From positions 1-64,000 of the forward strand of contig JAPZUD010000008.1 of NCBI GenBank assembly GCA_027533425.1: DNA of 64,000 nucleotides, in the 5' to 3' direction. Origin of the DNA: Beijerinckiaceae bacterium (GTDB lineage: Bacteria; Pseudomonadota; Alphaproteobacteria; Rhizobiales; Beijerinckiaceae). A model generated the notes under the pieces. That model saw nothing but the letters and a program-made list of their open reading frames with translations. It was not told the origin of the DNA and did no database searches. Below, in pieces: positions 30,313 through 40,547 of this stretch; position 1 is the stretch's first letter, and each line of letters starts with the position of its first letter. The translations under genes were made by a program, and so were the position numbers.

Positions 30313-31356
30313 ATGACAGCCCCTTTCCCGCTCAACGCCTGGTATGCCGCGGCCTGGGATGTCGAGGTGAAGCGGGCCCTGCTTCCCCGGACGATCTGCG
30401 GCAGGAAGGTCGTCTTCTACCGGACCGAGGCGGGTGAACCGGTGGCCTTGGCCGATGCCTGCTGGCATCGCCTCGTTCCGCTCTCGCGCGGGCATCTGCG
30501 CGGCGACGAGGTGGTCTGCCCCTATCACGGCCTCGTCTTCAATCCGCAGGGGCGCTGCACCTTCATGCCCTCGCAGGAGACGATCAACCCCAGCGCCTGC
30601 GTCCGTTCCTACCCGGTGGTCGAGAAGCACCGCTTCCTCTGGATCTGGCCGGGCGATCCGGCCCTGGCCGACCCGGCCAAGGTGCCGGACCTGCACTGGA
30701 ACAAGGATCCGGACTGGGAGGGCGATGGCAAGCTGATCCATGCCCGCTGCGATTATCGCCTCGTGATCGACAATCTGATGGACCTGACCCACGAGACCTT
30801 CGTGCATGGCTCGTCCATCGGCAATGCCGCCGTGGCCGAGGCGCCCTTCGCAACCACGCACGGTGACAGGACCGCCACCGTGACCCGCTGGATGCGCGAT
30901 ATCGAGCCGCCGCCCTTCTGGCGCGGCCAGCTCGGGAAGCCCGGCAATGTCGACCGCTGGCAGATCATCCGGTTCGAGGCACCGGCCACGATCGTAATCG
31001 ATGTCGGCGTGGCCCCGGCCGGCACCGGCGCGCCGGAGGGCGACCGCAGCCAGGGCGTCAACGGCATGGTGCTCAACACGATCACCCCTGAAACCGACAA
31101 GACCTGCCATTATTTCTGGGCGTTCACCCGGAATTACCGCCGCCATGACCAGGCGCTGACGACCCAGCTCTGCGAGGGCGTGAGCGGCATCTTCCGCGAG
31201 GACGAGGCGATTCTCGAGGCGCAGCAGCAGGCCATCGACGAGAATCCCGGCCGCATCTTCTACAACCTCAACATCGATTCCGGCTCGATGTGGGCACGCC
31301 GCCTGATCGACCGGATGATCGCGGCGGAACAGCCGGTTCCGCAGGCGGCGGAGTGA
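30313..31356 (+). CDS. Rieske aromatic-ring demethylase/hydroxylase oxygenase (VanA-like)
   Basis: MTAPFPLNAWYAAAWDVEVKRALLPRTICGRKVVFYR; Rieske CWHRLVPLSRGHLRGDEVVCPYHG. Confidence 0.9.
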   Translation: MTAPFPLNAWYAAAWDVEVKRALLPRTICGRKVVFYRTEAGEPVALADACWHRLVPLSRGHLRGDEVVCPYHGLVFNPQGRCTFMPSQETINPSACVRSYPVVEKHRFLWIWPGDPALADPAKVPDLHWNKDPDWEGDGKLIHARCDYRLVIDNLMDLTHETFVHGSSIGNAAVAEAPFATTHGDRTATVTRWMRDIEPPPFWRGQLGKPGNVDRWQIIRFEAPATIVIDVGVAPAGTGAPEGDRSQGVNGMVLNTITPETDKTCHYFWAFTRNYRRHDQALTTQLCEGVSGIFREDEAILEAQQQAIDENPGRIFYNLNIDSGSMWARRLIDRMIAAEQPVPQAAE

Positions 31357-31360
31357 GCCC

Positions 31361-32149
31361 ATGGCCGGAACCGCCCTCCCCGAAGCCGCCCCGGAAACCG
31401 CCCGCCCGCGCGAGGATCGCGGCCATTCCCAGAGCGTCCGCGCCCAGCTGGCCCTGCGCGAATTGCTGCTCTCCGGCGAGATTGCCCCGGGCTCGCGTCT
31501 GTCGGAACTGGCGATTGTCGAGCGGATCGGTGTCTCGCGGACGCCCGTCCGCGCCGCCCTCACCCATCTGGCCGAGGAAGGGCTTGTCGAACCGATCCCT
31601 TCCGGCGGTTTTGCCGCCCGGGCCTTCTCCGAGCAGGATGTCCGCGATTCCATCGAGTTGCGCGGCACGCTGGAAGGCCTTGCCGCCCGGCTCGCGGCCG
31701 AACGGGGCATCGGCGCGCTGGCCATCCAGACCCTGCGCGACCTGCTCGCCCGGCTGGACGAGGTGGTCGCCGGCCCGCTCGGCGCGCCGGATGTCTTCGA
31801 GCGCTATATCGCGCTCAATGCCGAATGGCACCGCGAGATCACCGGCCTTGCCGGCAGCCGCGTGGTCGAGCGCCAGATCGAGCGCGTCATGGCCCTGCCC
31901 TTCGCCTCGCCCAGCGCCTTCGTCATGGCCCAGGCCCAGACCGAGGAGGCACGACGCATTCTCACCCTCGCGCAGGACCAGCACCATGCCGTGGTCGAGG
32001 CGATCCTCCAGCGCGAGGGCGCCCGCGCCGAGGCGCTGATGCGCGAGCATTCCCGCCTCGCGAGCCGCAACCTCGCCCATGCCGCCCGCTCGCGGCAGGC
32101 CATGGCGCAGGTACCGGGCGGTGCGCTGATCCGCCTCCGTCCGGCCTGA
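31361..32149 (+). CDS. GntR family regulator (FCD)
   Basis: GSRLSELAIVERIGVSRTPVRAALTHLAEEGLVEPIPSGGFAA. Confidence 0.92.
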   Translation: MAGTALPEAAPETARPREDRGHSQSVRAQLALRELLLSGEIAPGSRLSELAIVERIGVSRTPVRAALTHLAEEGLVEPIPSGGFAARAFSEQDVRDSIELRGTLEGLAARLAAERGIGALAIQTLRDLLARLDEVVAGPLGAPDVFERYIALNAEWHREITGLAGSRVVERQIERVMALPFASPSAFVMAQAQTEEARRILTLAQDQHHAVVEAILQREGARAEALMREHSRLASRNLAHAARSRQAMAQVPGGALIRLRPA

Positions 32150-32159
32150 GGAGGCCTGC

Positions 32160-33137
32160 ATGCGTTTTGCCGTGACCTGGCAGGAAGCTACCCTGCGCGC
32201 CGTGACCGACATCACGGCGGATATCCGCGAATTCCAGATCGTCCCCACCGGAGGCTGCCGCAACTTCCTGCCCGGCGCCCATCTCGATCTCGCCCTGACG
32301 ATCGGCGGCCTGCCGGAAACGCGCTCCTACTCGCTGGTCGGCGAGCCCGGCGGTGATCATTACCGCATCGCGGTGAAGCGGCGGCCGGACAGCCGCGGCG
32401 GCTCGGCCTATCTCTGGAGCCTGGCGCCCGGTGCGCGGCTCACCATTACCGACCCGAAAACCGCCTTCGAGCTGGAATTCGGCCGCAAAGAATACCTTCT
32501 TGTCGCCGGCGGCATCGGCATCACGCCGCTTTTCGGCATGGCCAGCCTGCTGCGCCGGCGCGGCAGCCGGGTGCGGCTGCTCTATGCGGCGCGGAAAACG
32601 GCAGACCTCGCCTATCTGGAGACGCTCCGCCCCTTGCTGGGCGAGGATCTCCTGCTCTTCGTCTCGGAGAAGGGCCAGCGGATCGATTTCCCCGCCGCCT
32701 TCGCGGAACTCGGGCCGGATGCGCTCTGCGCGCTCTGCGGCCCGATGCCGATGCTGGAGGAGGCCCGCCGCGCCTGGGCCGTCGCCGGGCGCCCGTTGGC
32801 GGATCTCCGCTGGGAGACGTTCGGCACATCCGGCCGTCTCGCCGCCGAGGATTTCACCGTGCGCCTGCCCCGGCACGATCTCGAACTCGTCGTGCCGCGC
32901 AACCGCACCCTGCTCGATGCGCTCGAAGAGGCGGGGATCGACGTGATCCATGATTGCCGCAAGGGCGAATGCGGCCTCTGCGCGATGGATGTTCTCGCCA
33001 TCGACGGCGCGATCGATCATCGCGACGTCTTCTTCTCCGATCACGAGAAGGAGGAGAACCGCCGGCTCTGCGCCTGCGTCTCCCGCGCCACCGGCACGCT
33101 CACCCTCGATACGGATTACCGGCCTGACGCTGTGTGA
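32160..33137 (+). CDS. PDR/VanB family oxidoreductase
   Basis: RSYSLVGEP, GGIGITPLFGMA, C-terminal 2Fe-2S HDCRKGECGLCAMDVL. Confidence 0.92.
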   Translation: MRFAVTWQEATLRAVTDITADIREFQIVPTGGCRNFLPGAHLDLALTIGGLPETRSYSLVGEPGGDHYRIAVKRRPDSRGGSAYLWSLAPGARLTITDPKTAFELEFGRKEYLLVAGGIGITPLFGMASLLRRRGSRVRLLYAARKTADLAYLETLRPLLGEDLLLFVSEKGQRIDFPAAFAELGPDALCALCGPMPMLEEARRAWAVAGRPLADLRWETFGTSGRLAAEDFTVRLPRHDLELVVPRNRTLLDALEEAGIDVIHDCRKGECGLCAMDVLAIDGAIDHRDVFFSDHEKEENRRLCACVSRATGTLTLDTDYRPDAV

Positions 33138-33235
33138 ATCGCGCGCAGGCGAGGTGCTTTCGCAAGCGGCAACCCGTTTTAGGGACCAGCCTTTCCTCGT
33201 GCGCGCGGCTAATGCGCCATGCCCTGTTCCAGTGT

Positions 33236-33323
33236 CGTCATGCCCGGCCTTGGGCCGGGTATCCACGACTTGGCGGCACGCAAGCCGTAGTCGTGGATGG
33301 CCGGGACAAGCCCGGCCATGACG
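33236..33323. repeat. REP-like long palindrome, copy 1
   Basis: CGTCATGCCCGGCCTTGGGCCGGGTATCCACGACT ... AGTCGTGGATGGCCGGGACAAGCCCGGCCATGACG. Confidence 0.85.
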
Positions 33324-33362
33324 CTGAAGGAAACGGTGCGTGAAAAGCCGCGTGACCGCCCC

Positions 33363-34466
33363 TTACGCGTCCTTCCAGACCTCGGCGGCCAGCTCGACGA
33401 TCATCTCGAGCTTCTTCCACTGCTCGTCCTCGGCCAGCGTATTGCCTTCCTCGGTCGAGGCGAAACCGCATTGCGGCGAGAGGCAGAGCTGGTCGAGCGA
33501 GACAAATTTCGACGCCTCGTCGATGCGGCGGCGAATGTCGTCCTTGGCTTCCAGCACGCCGGTCTTCGAGGTGACGAGGCCGAGCACCACATGCTTGCCC
33601 TTGGGCAGGAACCGCAGCGGCTCGAACCCGCCGGCGCGGTCCGTATCCCATTCCATGAAATAGCCATCGACCGGCATCGCGTTGAACAGCACTTCGGCCA
33701 CCGGCTCGTAGCCGCCGGAGGCGATGAAGGTCGAGCGGAAATTGCCGCGGCAGAGATGCATGGTGATGGTCAGGTCGGCTGGCTTGTTTTCCAACGCCTT
33801 GCGCACCATGCCGGCATAGATGTCCGGCTGCTTTTCCGGATCGTCGCCGCGCTGGCGCAGCATCTCGCGCTGGTTGGGATCGCAGAGATAGGCGAAGGAG
33901 ATATCGTCGAGCTGCAGGTAACGGCAGCCGGCGGCGTAGAACGCCCCCACCGCCTTGCCATAAGCGGCGCCGACATCGGCATAGAACGCATCCATCTCGT
34001 CATAGATGCCGGGATTCATCATCTTCCGGCCGCCGCGATAATGCAGCATGGACGGGCCCGGAATGGTCATTTTCGGCGTGGCGCGGGTATTCGCCTTCAG
34101 GAACGTGAAATGCTCGATCATCGGATGGCCGGAAAACCCGACCTTGCCGGTGATGCGCAGCGCCTTGGCAATGCCCACCCCGCCCTTGAAATTCATGCCG
34201 GAATCCGCCTCCACCGAGGTGACGCCGTCGAGCTGCTCGAGGAAATCGAAATGCCAGTAGGCGCGGCGGAACTCGCCATCCGTCACGCCCTTGAGGCCGA
34301 CCGCTTCCTGTTTTGCGATGAGCGCCTTGATCTCGCGATCCTCGATCGCCTTCAGGCCCTCGGCGCTCAGCGTGCCGGCCGCACGCTCCTCGCGGGCCTT
34401 CTTCAGCGCGGCCGGGCGCAGCAGGGAGCCGACCTGGTCGGCGCGGAAAGGCGGTCTGGCAGTCAT
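33363..34466 (-). CDS. Cobalamin-independent methionine synthase II (MetE C-terminal-like) family protein
   Basis: RADQVGSLLRPAALKKAREERAAG... VTDGEFRRAYWHFDFL; LYLQLDD-type motif (CRYLQLDDISFAYL). Confidence 0.88.
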   Translation of the reverse strand: MTARPPFRADQVGSLLRPAALKKAREERAAGTLSAEGLKAIEDREIKALIAKQEAVGLKGVTDGEFRRAYWHFDFLEQLDGVTSVEADSGMNFKGGVGIAKALRITGKVGFSGHPMIEHFTFLKANTRATPKMTIPGPSMLHYRGGRKMMNPGIYDEMDAFYADVGAAYGKAVGAFYAAGCRYLQLDDISFAYLCDPNQREMLRQRGDDPEKQPDIYAGMVRKALENKPADLTITMHLCRGNFRSTFIASGGYEPVAEVLFNAMPVDGYFMEWDTDRAGGFEPLRFLPKGKHVVLGLVTSKTGVLEAKDDIRRRIDEASKFVSLDQLCLSPQCGFASTEEGNTLAEDEQWKKLEMIVELAAEVWKDA

Positions 34467-34525
34467 GATATCCTCCGGAAGGTCTCAGAAACGAGTTGAA
34501 ACTCTGGTTTGCAGCTGTTGCTCGC

Positions 34526-34626
34526 CGTCATGCCCGCCCTTGGGGCGGGCATCCACGACTTGGCCCAAGACTCGGCCTTCGTGCAGCCCGAAGTCGTGGA
34601 TGGCCGGGCTGAACCCGGCCATGACG
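34526..34626. repeat. REP-like long palindrome, copy 2
   Basis: CGTCATGCCCGCCCTTGGGGCGGGCATCCACGACTT ... AAGTCGTGGATGGCCGGGCTGAACCCGGCCATGACG. Confidence 0.85.
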
Positions 34627-34642
34627 AAAAACACAAAACATC

Positions 34643-35377
34643 TCAATGGCCTCCACGCACACCGGCCTTCTTGCCGGTGACGCCGAGATGGGTTTCGAGC
34701 GGCGCCGGATCGGCGATCAGGCTCGCGCTGGTGGATTGATGCACGATCGCGCCGCGATCGAGGATGATCGCCGCGTCGGTCACGCCGAGGATCTTCTGGG
34801 CATGCTGCTCGACGATGATGGCCGACAGCCCCTCGTCGCGGGTGATGCGCTTCAGCGCGGCCAGCAATTCCTCGATGATGATCGGCGCGAGACCCTCGGT
34901 CGGCTCGTCGAGCAGGATGAGCCGCGGGTTGAGCACCAGCGCCCGGGCCACGGCCAGCATCTGCTGCTCGCCGCCGGAAAGCTGGTTGCCCATATTGCCG
35001 CGCCGTTCCTTCAGCCGCGGGAACAGCCGGTAGACCGCCTCCACATCCCAGGCGCCCGGTTGCGCCACGGCTGTGAGATTTTCCTCCACCGTCAGCGACT
35101 TGAAGATGTTCCGCTCCTGCGGCACCCAGCCGATCCCGCCCCGCGCCCTGAGGTCGGAGCGGAGCTTCGTGATGTCACGCCCCTCGAAGCGGATCGTCCC
35201 GCCGAGATGCCGCGTCGCCCCGATGATCGTGTTGAGCAGCGTCGTCTTGCCGGTCCCGTTGCGGCCGAGCACGGCCAGCGAACGGCCCGCCTCCAGCGTC
35301 AGGCTGACATCGTTGATCACGCGCGCCAGCCCATAGCCGGCGGAAAGCTGCGCAAGCTGGAGAAGCGGCTCAGCCAT
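34643..35377 (-). CDS. Branched-chain amino-acid-type ABC transporter ATP-binding protein (LivF-like)
   Basis: GRNGTGKTTLLNTIIG, LSGGEQQMLAVARAL, LILLDEPTEGLAP. Confidence 0.93.
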   Translation of the reverse strand: MAEPLLQLAQLSAGYGLARVINDVSLTLEAGRSLAVLGRNGTGKTTLLNTIIGATRHLGGTIRFEGRDITKLRSDLRARGGIGWVPQERNIFKSLTVEENLTAVAQPGAWDVEAVYRLFPRLKERRGNMGNQLSGGEQQMLAVARALVLNPRLILLDEPTEGLAPIIIEELLAALKRITRDEGLSAIIVEQHAQKILGVTDAAIILDRGAIVHQSTSASLIADPAPLETHLGVTGKKAGVRGGH

Positions 35378-36122
35378 CGAGGCTCTCCCCGAGATAGACC
35401 GCCCGGACACGCGGATCATTGGCAATTTCCGACACGGTCCCCTCGGTGAAGAGCGCACCGTTCACCAGCACCGAGATCCGCTCGGCAAAGGAGAAAACGA
35501 GGTCCATGTCATGCTCGATCAGCAGGACGGAGACATCGCGCGGCAGGGCCGCGACCGTGGCGAGCAGGTCATGCCGCTCGGCCTCCGGCACGCCGGCCGC
35601 GGGCTCGTCGAGCAGCAGCACGCGCGGCTGGCAGGCAAAGGCCAGCGCGATTTCCAGCAGGCGCTGCTTGCCATAGGGCAGGCTCGAGGTACGCTCCTCG
35701 AGCACATCGACCAGCTTGAACCGGGTGGCGATCTCGACGATCTCGTCGATCACGGCCGCTTTCGACCCGGCCGGGCGCCAGAATTCATAGCCATGGCCCA
35801 TCCGCTCGGACACCGCGACGCCGAGGGTTTCCAGCGGCGTCATCCCCGCGAAGAGCTGGTTGATCTGGAAGGTCCGGACCAGCCCGCGCTTGACGCGCCG
35901 CTCCGGCGCCATGGCGGAGATATCCTCGCCATGCAGGCGGATTGTCCCCGCGCTCGGCTGGAGCACACCGGTCAGCAGGTTGACGAAGGTCGTCTTGCCG
36001 GCGCCGTTCGGCCCGATCAGGGCATGGCGGGCCCCGGGTTCGAGCCGGAAGCTGACATTGTCGGTCGCGACAATGCCGCCGAACCGCTTCTCCAGGCCGA
36101 CAGTCTCGAGGGCGGCGCTCAT
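35370..36122 (-). CDS. ABC transporter ATP-binding protein (LivG-like)
   Basis: LEKRFGGIVATDNVSFRLEPGARHALIGPNGAGKTTFVNLLTG. Confidence 0.93.
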   Translation of the reverse strand: MSAALETVGLEKRFGGIVATDNVSFRLEPGARHALIGPNGAGKTTFVNLLTGVLQPSAGTIRLHGEDISAMAPERRVKRGLVRTFQINQLFAGMTPLETLGVAVSERMGHGYEFWRPAGSKAAVIDEIVEIATRFKLVDVLEERTSSLPYGKQRLLEIALAFACQPRVLLLDEPAAGVPEAERHDLLATVAALPRDVSVLLIEHDMDLVFSFAERISVLVNGALFTEGTVSEIANDPRVRAVYLGESLDG

Positions 36123-36123
36123 C

Positions 36124-37146
36124 TCAATGCCCCCCGACAATCGTGCGCGGCCGCGGCTCGGGCTTGCCCCGCAGCCGTGCCCAGAGCACGGCGGCCTGAT
36201 GGTTCATCCGCTCCCGCCCGATCAGCACGAGGATGACCAGGATCAGCCCGATCCAGAAGGTCCAGTATTGCGGCGTCCAGTTCGAGATCACGTCCTGCAG
36301 GACCTTGAATACGATCGCCCCGGCAAAGCCGCCATAGAGATAGCCCGTGCCGCCGATCACCAGCATCAGCAGCACATCGGCCGAGCGATGCAGCGCGATC
36401 ACGTCGAGCGAGACGAATTGCGTCGTCTGCGCCAGCAGCGCCCCCGCCGCGCCGGCATAGGCGGCGGCGAGCGTATAGACCGCGATCAACCGCCGGTTGA
36501 CGGGGATGCCGATCGCCCGCGCCCGCAGCGGGTTGTCGCGGATCGTCCGCAGCGACAGGCCGAAGGGCGAGACGACGATCCGCCGCGCCAGCAGGAACAG
36601 CAGGAACGTGACGACCAGCGAATAGACATAGGCCGTGCGGCCATAGAGGTCGAACTCGAACAGGCCGAGCACGGGGCCCATCATCACGCCCTGCAGGCCA
36701 TCCGCCCCGCCGGTCAGCCAGGTCATCTTGTTGGCGATCTCGCCGAGGACGAGGGCGACCCCGAGCGTCACCATCAGCCGGGCAAGATCCACCCCGCGCA
36801 AAACGAGGAAGCTGGTGATGAAACCCAGCGCGCCGGAGGCCAGCATGGCAAGGACCAGCCCGGTCAGCGGATCACCGATCACCAGGATGGCGAAGATCCC
36901 GGCGAAATAGGCGCCGAAGCCGAAAAAGGCGGCATGGCCGAGCGAGGCGATCCCGGCATAGCCGAGGATCAGGTCGAGCGACATCGCGAACAGTGCCGTG
37001 ATGATGATCTCGTTGAGGATCAGGTGATGGCTCGGCAGCAGCCAGATCGCACCGAAGGCCACCAGCCAGAACGCACATTCCAGCGGCTTCCAGCGGCTCG
37101 TCTCGGCGAGATGGCGCGTGGCGGTATCGATGGGAGTTCCCTGCAT
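36124..37146 (-). CDS. ABC transporter permease (LivM-like)
   Basis: MSLDLILGYAGIASLGHAAFFGFGAYFAG. Confidence 0.92.
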   Translation of the reverse strand: MQGTPIDTATRHLAETSRWKPLECAFWLVAFGAIWLLPSHHLILNEIIITALFAMSLDLILGYAGIASLGHAAFFGFGAYFAGIFAILVIGDPLTGLVLAMLASGALGFITSFLVLRGVDLARLMVTLGVALVLGEIANKMTWLTGGADGLQGVMMGPVLGLFEFDLYGRTAYVYSLVVTFLLFLLARRIVVSPFGLSLRTIRDNPLRARAIGIPVNRRLIAVYTLAAAYAGAAGALLAQTTQFVSLDVIALHRSADVLLMLVIGGTGYLYGGFAGAIVFKVLQDVISNWTPQYWTFWIGLILVILVLIGRERMNHQAAVLWARLRGKPEPRPRTIVGGH

Positions 37147-37159
37147 CGGCTCGGTTCCG

Positions 37160-38014
37160 TTATCGGGCTTTGACGAACAGCCCTTGCGGGCGGAAGACCA
37201 GCACCACGATCATCACGGTGTAGATCACGAAGGCGCCGAGGCTCGGCACGTAGTATTTGCCGGCCACATCGGCGATGCCGAGCAGCAGCGAGGCGAAGAA
37301 AGGCCCCGTCAGGCTGCTGGTGCCGCCCACCGTGACCACAATCATGAAATAGATCAGGAATTTCAGCGGGAAGGTCGGGTCGAGCCCGAGGATCTCCGCG
37401 CCGAGCGCGCCCCCCAGCCCGGCAAGGCCAGAGCCGAAGGCAAAGGTCACGGCGAAGACCAGAGCGGTGTTGATGCCGAGGCCGCGCGCAACCCGCGGAT
37501 CATCCACCGCGGCCCGGAGCTGCGAGCCGAACCGGGTTCGCGTCAGGATGAGCTGGAGAGCCACCACCAGCACCCCGCAGACCGCGATGATGAAGCTGCG
37601 ATAGAGCCCGATCTGCACACCGAATACATCCACGCGGCCGCGCAGCCAGGTGGGCAGCTGGATCAGCTGTGGCTGCGAGCCCATCACGTAATCCACCGCT
37701 GCGATGGCCATGAAGACGAGCCCGATCGTAAAGAGCACCTGGTCGAGATGATTGCGGGTGTAGAGCCGCTGGTAGAGCGTCCGCTCCAGCACGAGGCCGA
37801 GCAGGGCCGGCACGAGGAAGGCGAATGGCAGCGTGAGCAGGAACGGCACGCCGAGCCGGTTCATCAGGATCGCGGTGACATAGCCCCCGACCATGGCAAA
37901 GACGCCATGCGCCAGATTGACGAAATTCATCAGGCCGAGCGTGATCGACAGGCCGCAGGCCAGGACGAACAGCACCATGCCGTAGGCAATGCCGTCAAAC
38001 AGGATGGTCAGCAC
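37160..38014 (-). CDS. ABC transporter permease (LivH-like)
   Basis: ITLGLMNFVNLAHGVFAMVGGYV. Confidence 0.92.
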   Translation of the reverse strand: MLTILFDGIAYGMVLFVLACGLSITLGLMNFVNLAHGVFAMVGGYVTAILMNRLGVPFLLTLPFAFLVPALLGLVLERTLYQRLYTRNHLDQVLFTIGLVFMAIAAVDYVMGSQPQLIQLPTWLRGRVDVFGVQIGLYRSFIIAVCGVLVVALQLILTRTRFGSQLRAAVDDPRVARGLGINTALVFAVTFAFGSGLAGLGGALGAEILGLDPTFPLKFLIYFMIVVTVGGTSSLTGPFFASLLLGIADVAGKYYVPSLGAFVIYTVMIVVLVFRPQGLFVKAR

Positions 38015-38116
38015 GGAAGATCCCCCGGGAGGCGCAGGAACCAGGCGCCCCTGAGGCGCCCTGAAGGCAAGGAACCCGGCGCCACGCGGGCGCCCGGCAT
38101 GGACAGACAGTCCGGC

Positions 38117-39283
38117 TTACTTGGCCTTTGACGGATCCTTGACGTTCGGGATGGTGGCGAACTCGATGTTGAAGAGCTCGTTGCCGACCTTCTCGACCTT
38201 GCGGATATAGACATTCTGGATGATGTCGCGCGTGTCCTTGTCGATCGACATCGGACCGCGCGGGCTGTTCCAGGCCAGGCCCTTCATGGCCTCGACAAGG
38301 GCTTCGCCGCCGGCGCCATTGGTCTTCTTCAGGCCTTCATAGAGGGCATGCATGCCGTCATAGCCGCCAACGGCCATGAAGTTCGGGCGCAGGCCGTTAT
38401 TGGCCTTCCTGAAGGCCTCGACGAAGGCCTTGTTTTCCGGGCTGTCATGGGCGGCAGAGTAATGATGCGCCGTCACCACGCCGAGGGCGACATCGCCGAT
38501 CGTGTTGAGGATGTCATCATCCGTCACGTCGCCGGTGCCGATCAGCCTGATGCCGCTCTTGTCGAGGCCGCGCTCGACGAACTGCTTCATGAATTGCGAG
38601 CCGACGCCCGACGGCACGAAGACCAGCAGCGCATCCGGCTTGGAATCCGCCACTTTCTGCAGGAAGGGCGAGAAATCCGGGTTGGCCAGCGGCACGCGGA
38701 GATTTTCCACCTGGCCGCCATTGGCCTTGAACACATCCGAGAACCACTTCTCGACATCATGGCCCGGGCCGTAATCCGTCACCACGGTGACGACACGCTT
38801 CATGCCCTGCTTGGCCACCCATTCGCCGAACGGGCCGGCAATCTGCGGCACGACCTGGCTGGTGCGGACGATGAAGGGGGAACGCTCGGTGATGATCCCG
38901 GTGGCGGCTGCCATGACGACCATCGGCGTCTTGGACTGCGTGGCGAGCGGCGCCGTGGCCAAAGCCAGCGGCGTCAGGCCGAAGCCGGCAATCGCCGTCA
39001 CCTTGTCATTGACGATGAGTTCCTGCGCGATCCGGCGCGTGACATCGGCGACGCCGGTATCATCCTTGATGATCAGCTCGACCTTCCTGCCGGCAATCGT
39101 CGTGCCCTTCTGCGCCATGTAGAGCTGGGCCGCCGCGGCAATCTGCTTGCCGGTCGAGGTAAAGGGGCCGGTCATCGGCAGGATCAGCCCGATCTTGATC
39201 GCATCCTGCGCCAGGGCCGTGCCCGCCGTCAGCGCGAGGCCGATTGCCAGCGCGCCTGCCTTCAGGAAATTCCGTCTGCTCAT
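38117..39283 (-). CDS. ABC transporter substrate-binding protein (LivK-like)
   Basis: MSRRNFLKAGALAIGLALTAGTALAQDAIKIGLILPMTGPFTSTGKQI. Confidence 0.93.
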   Translation of the reverse strand: MSRRNFLKAGALAIGLALTAGTALAQDAIKIGLILPMTGPFTSTGKQIAAAAQLYMAQKGTTIAGRKVELIIKDDTGVADVTRRIAQELIVNDKVTAIAGFGLTPLALATAPLATQSKTPMVVMAAATGIITERSPFIVRTSQVVPQIAGPFGEWVAKQGMKRVVTVVTDYGPGHDVEKWFSDVFKANGGQVENLRVPLANPDFSPFLQKVADSKPDALLVFVPSGVGSQFMKQFVERGLDKSGIRLIGTGDVTDDDILNTIGDVALGVVTAHHYSAAHDSPENKAFVEAFRKANNGLRPNFMAVGGYDGMHALYEGLKKTNGAGGEALVEAMKGLAWNSPRGPMSIDKDTRDIIQNVYIRKVEKVGNELFNIEFATIPNVKDPSKAK

Positions 39284-39349
39284 GGTATCCTCCCTTGGAA
39301 TGTCTCTGCCCGGCACCGGTTTCGCCCGGCGCCGGATTGTCCCGGATCA

Positions 39350-39679
39350 TCAGCCGCTTGCGGCATTTACCGGCGTCATCGGATCGATCCGGTGCGCCTG
39401 GAAAGTCGTGGCCAGGGCCGTCACGGCAATATCCGCGACGATCCCGGCCTGGGCATAGGGGTCCGCCTCGGCAAAGGCGATGACATCCTCGCGGCTCCGC
39501 GCCTCGATGACGCCGAAATTCCCGAGCGGCGATTGCCCGTCATCGGCCGTCAGCGCCGAGCCGATCAGCACGCGCACCCGGCCCCCCCCGCTCTGCACAT
39601 GGGCACGATGCCGGTCGCGGATCGCGGCGCGCTCGGCTTCCTTGCCCGGATGATGGCGGCAGATCATCAGCCAATGCAT
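39350..39679 (-). CDS. YciI family protein
   Basis: MHWLMICRHHPGKEAERAAIRDRHRAHVQSGG... FAEADPYAQAGIV. Confidence 0.88.
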   Translation of the reverse strand: MHWLMICRHHPGKEAERAAIRDRHRAHVQSGGGRVRVLIGSALTADDGQSPLGNFGVIEARSREDVIAFAEADPYAQAGIVADIAVTALATTFQAHRIDPMTPVNAASG

Positions 39680-39680
39680 G

Positions 39681-40529
39681 TCACGCCGCCCTGTTCTCGA
39701 GCACCAGCATGCCGGCACCGGTCATCGAGGCCGGCACGTAGTAATGGCTGTGTTTCACCACCACTTCCGGGTCCATGGCCCCGCGCATGACGAGCCACAT
39801 CATCAGCTCCGCGCCCTCGCTGCCGAAAAGCCGGACATAATCCTCGCGGCTCAGCGCCGCCAGTCGGCCCGGATTGGCCGCGATATCGCGCAGGAACTCC
39901 CGGTCTGCCTCCGGATTGGTGAAGCCGGCCCGCGCCCCCTGCAACTGGTGCGATAGGCCGCCCGTGCCGATCACCACGACGCGCTCGTCACCGGGGAAGC
40001 TCTCGATCGCCCGGCGCAGCACCTGCCCGAGTTCGTAGCAGCGGCTGGGCAGCGGGATCGGATACTGGATCACATTGACGAAGACCGGCACGACCCTGAC
40101 CGGCCAGGCCGTCTCCGGCTTGCCGAAGAACAGCTCCATCGGCACCTGGAGGCCGTGATCGACCTCGATTTCCTGCACGATCATCGGATCGAAGCGATTC
40201 TCGACCATCCGGTCGACAACGTGCCAGCCGAGATCGGCATGGCCCTCGAAAGAGGGAATCGCGCGCGGGCCCCAGCCCTCGTCGATCGGATCATAGCGCT
40301 CGGCGCAGCCGATCGCGAAGGTCGGCACCTTGTCGAGAAAGAAGGAATTGCCGTGGTCGTTGAACACGACCACCGCGACATCGGGCCTGTTCGCCGCCAC
40401 CCAGTCGCGGCCGGGCCCGATCCCGTCGAAGAAGGGCTTCCAGTCATCGGTCTGGGTCAGGCCCTTGTCCATCGCCGCGCCGATCGACGGCACATGCGAG
40501 GAACCGAGCCCTCCGATCAGCGTTGCCAT
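39681..40529 (-). CDS. Class III extradiol ring-cleavage dioxygenase, beta subunit (LigB-like)
   Basis: GGLGSSHVPSIGAAMDKG, VVVFNDHGNSFFLD, GTGGLSHQLQG. Confidence 0.92.
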   Translation of the reverse strand: MATLIGGLGSSHVPSIGAAMDKGLTQTDDWKPFFDGIGPGRDWVAANRPDVAVVVFNDHGNSFFLDKVPTFAIGCAERYDPIDEGWGPRAIPSFEGHADLGWHVVDRMVENRFDPMIVQEIEVDHGLQVPMELFFGKPETAWPVRVVPVFVNVIQYPIPLPSRCYELGQVLRRAIESFPGDERVVVIGTGGLSHQLQGARAGFTNPEADREFLRDIAANPGRLAALSREDYVRLFGSEGAELMMWLVMRGAMDPEVVVKHSHYYVPASMTGAGMLVLENRAA

Positions 40530-40547
40530 GATCGAGCTCCCGTCATG

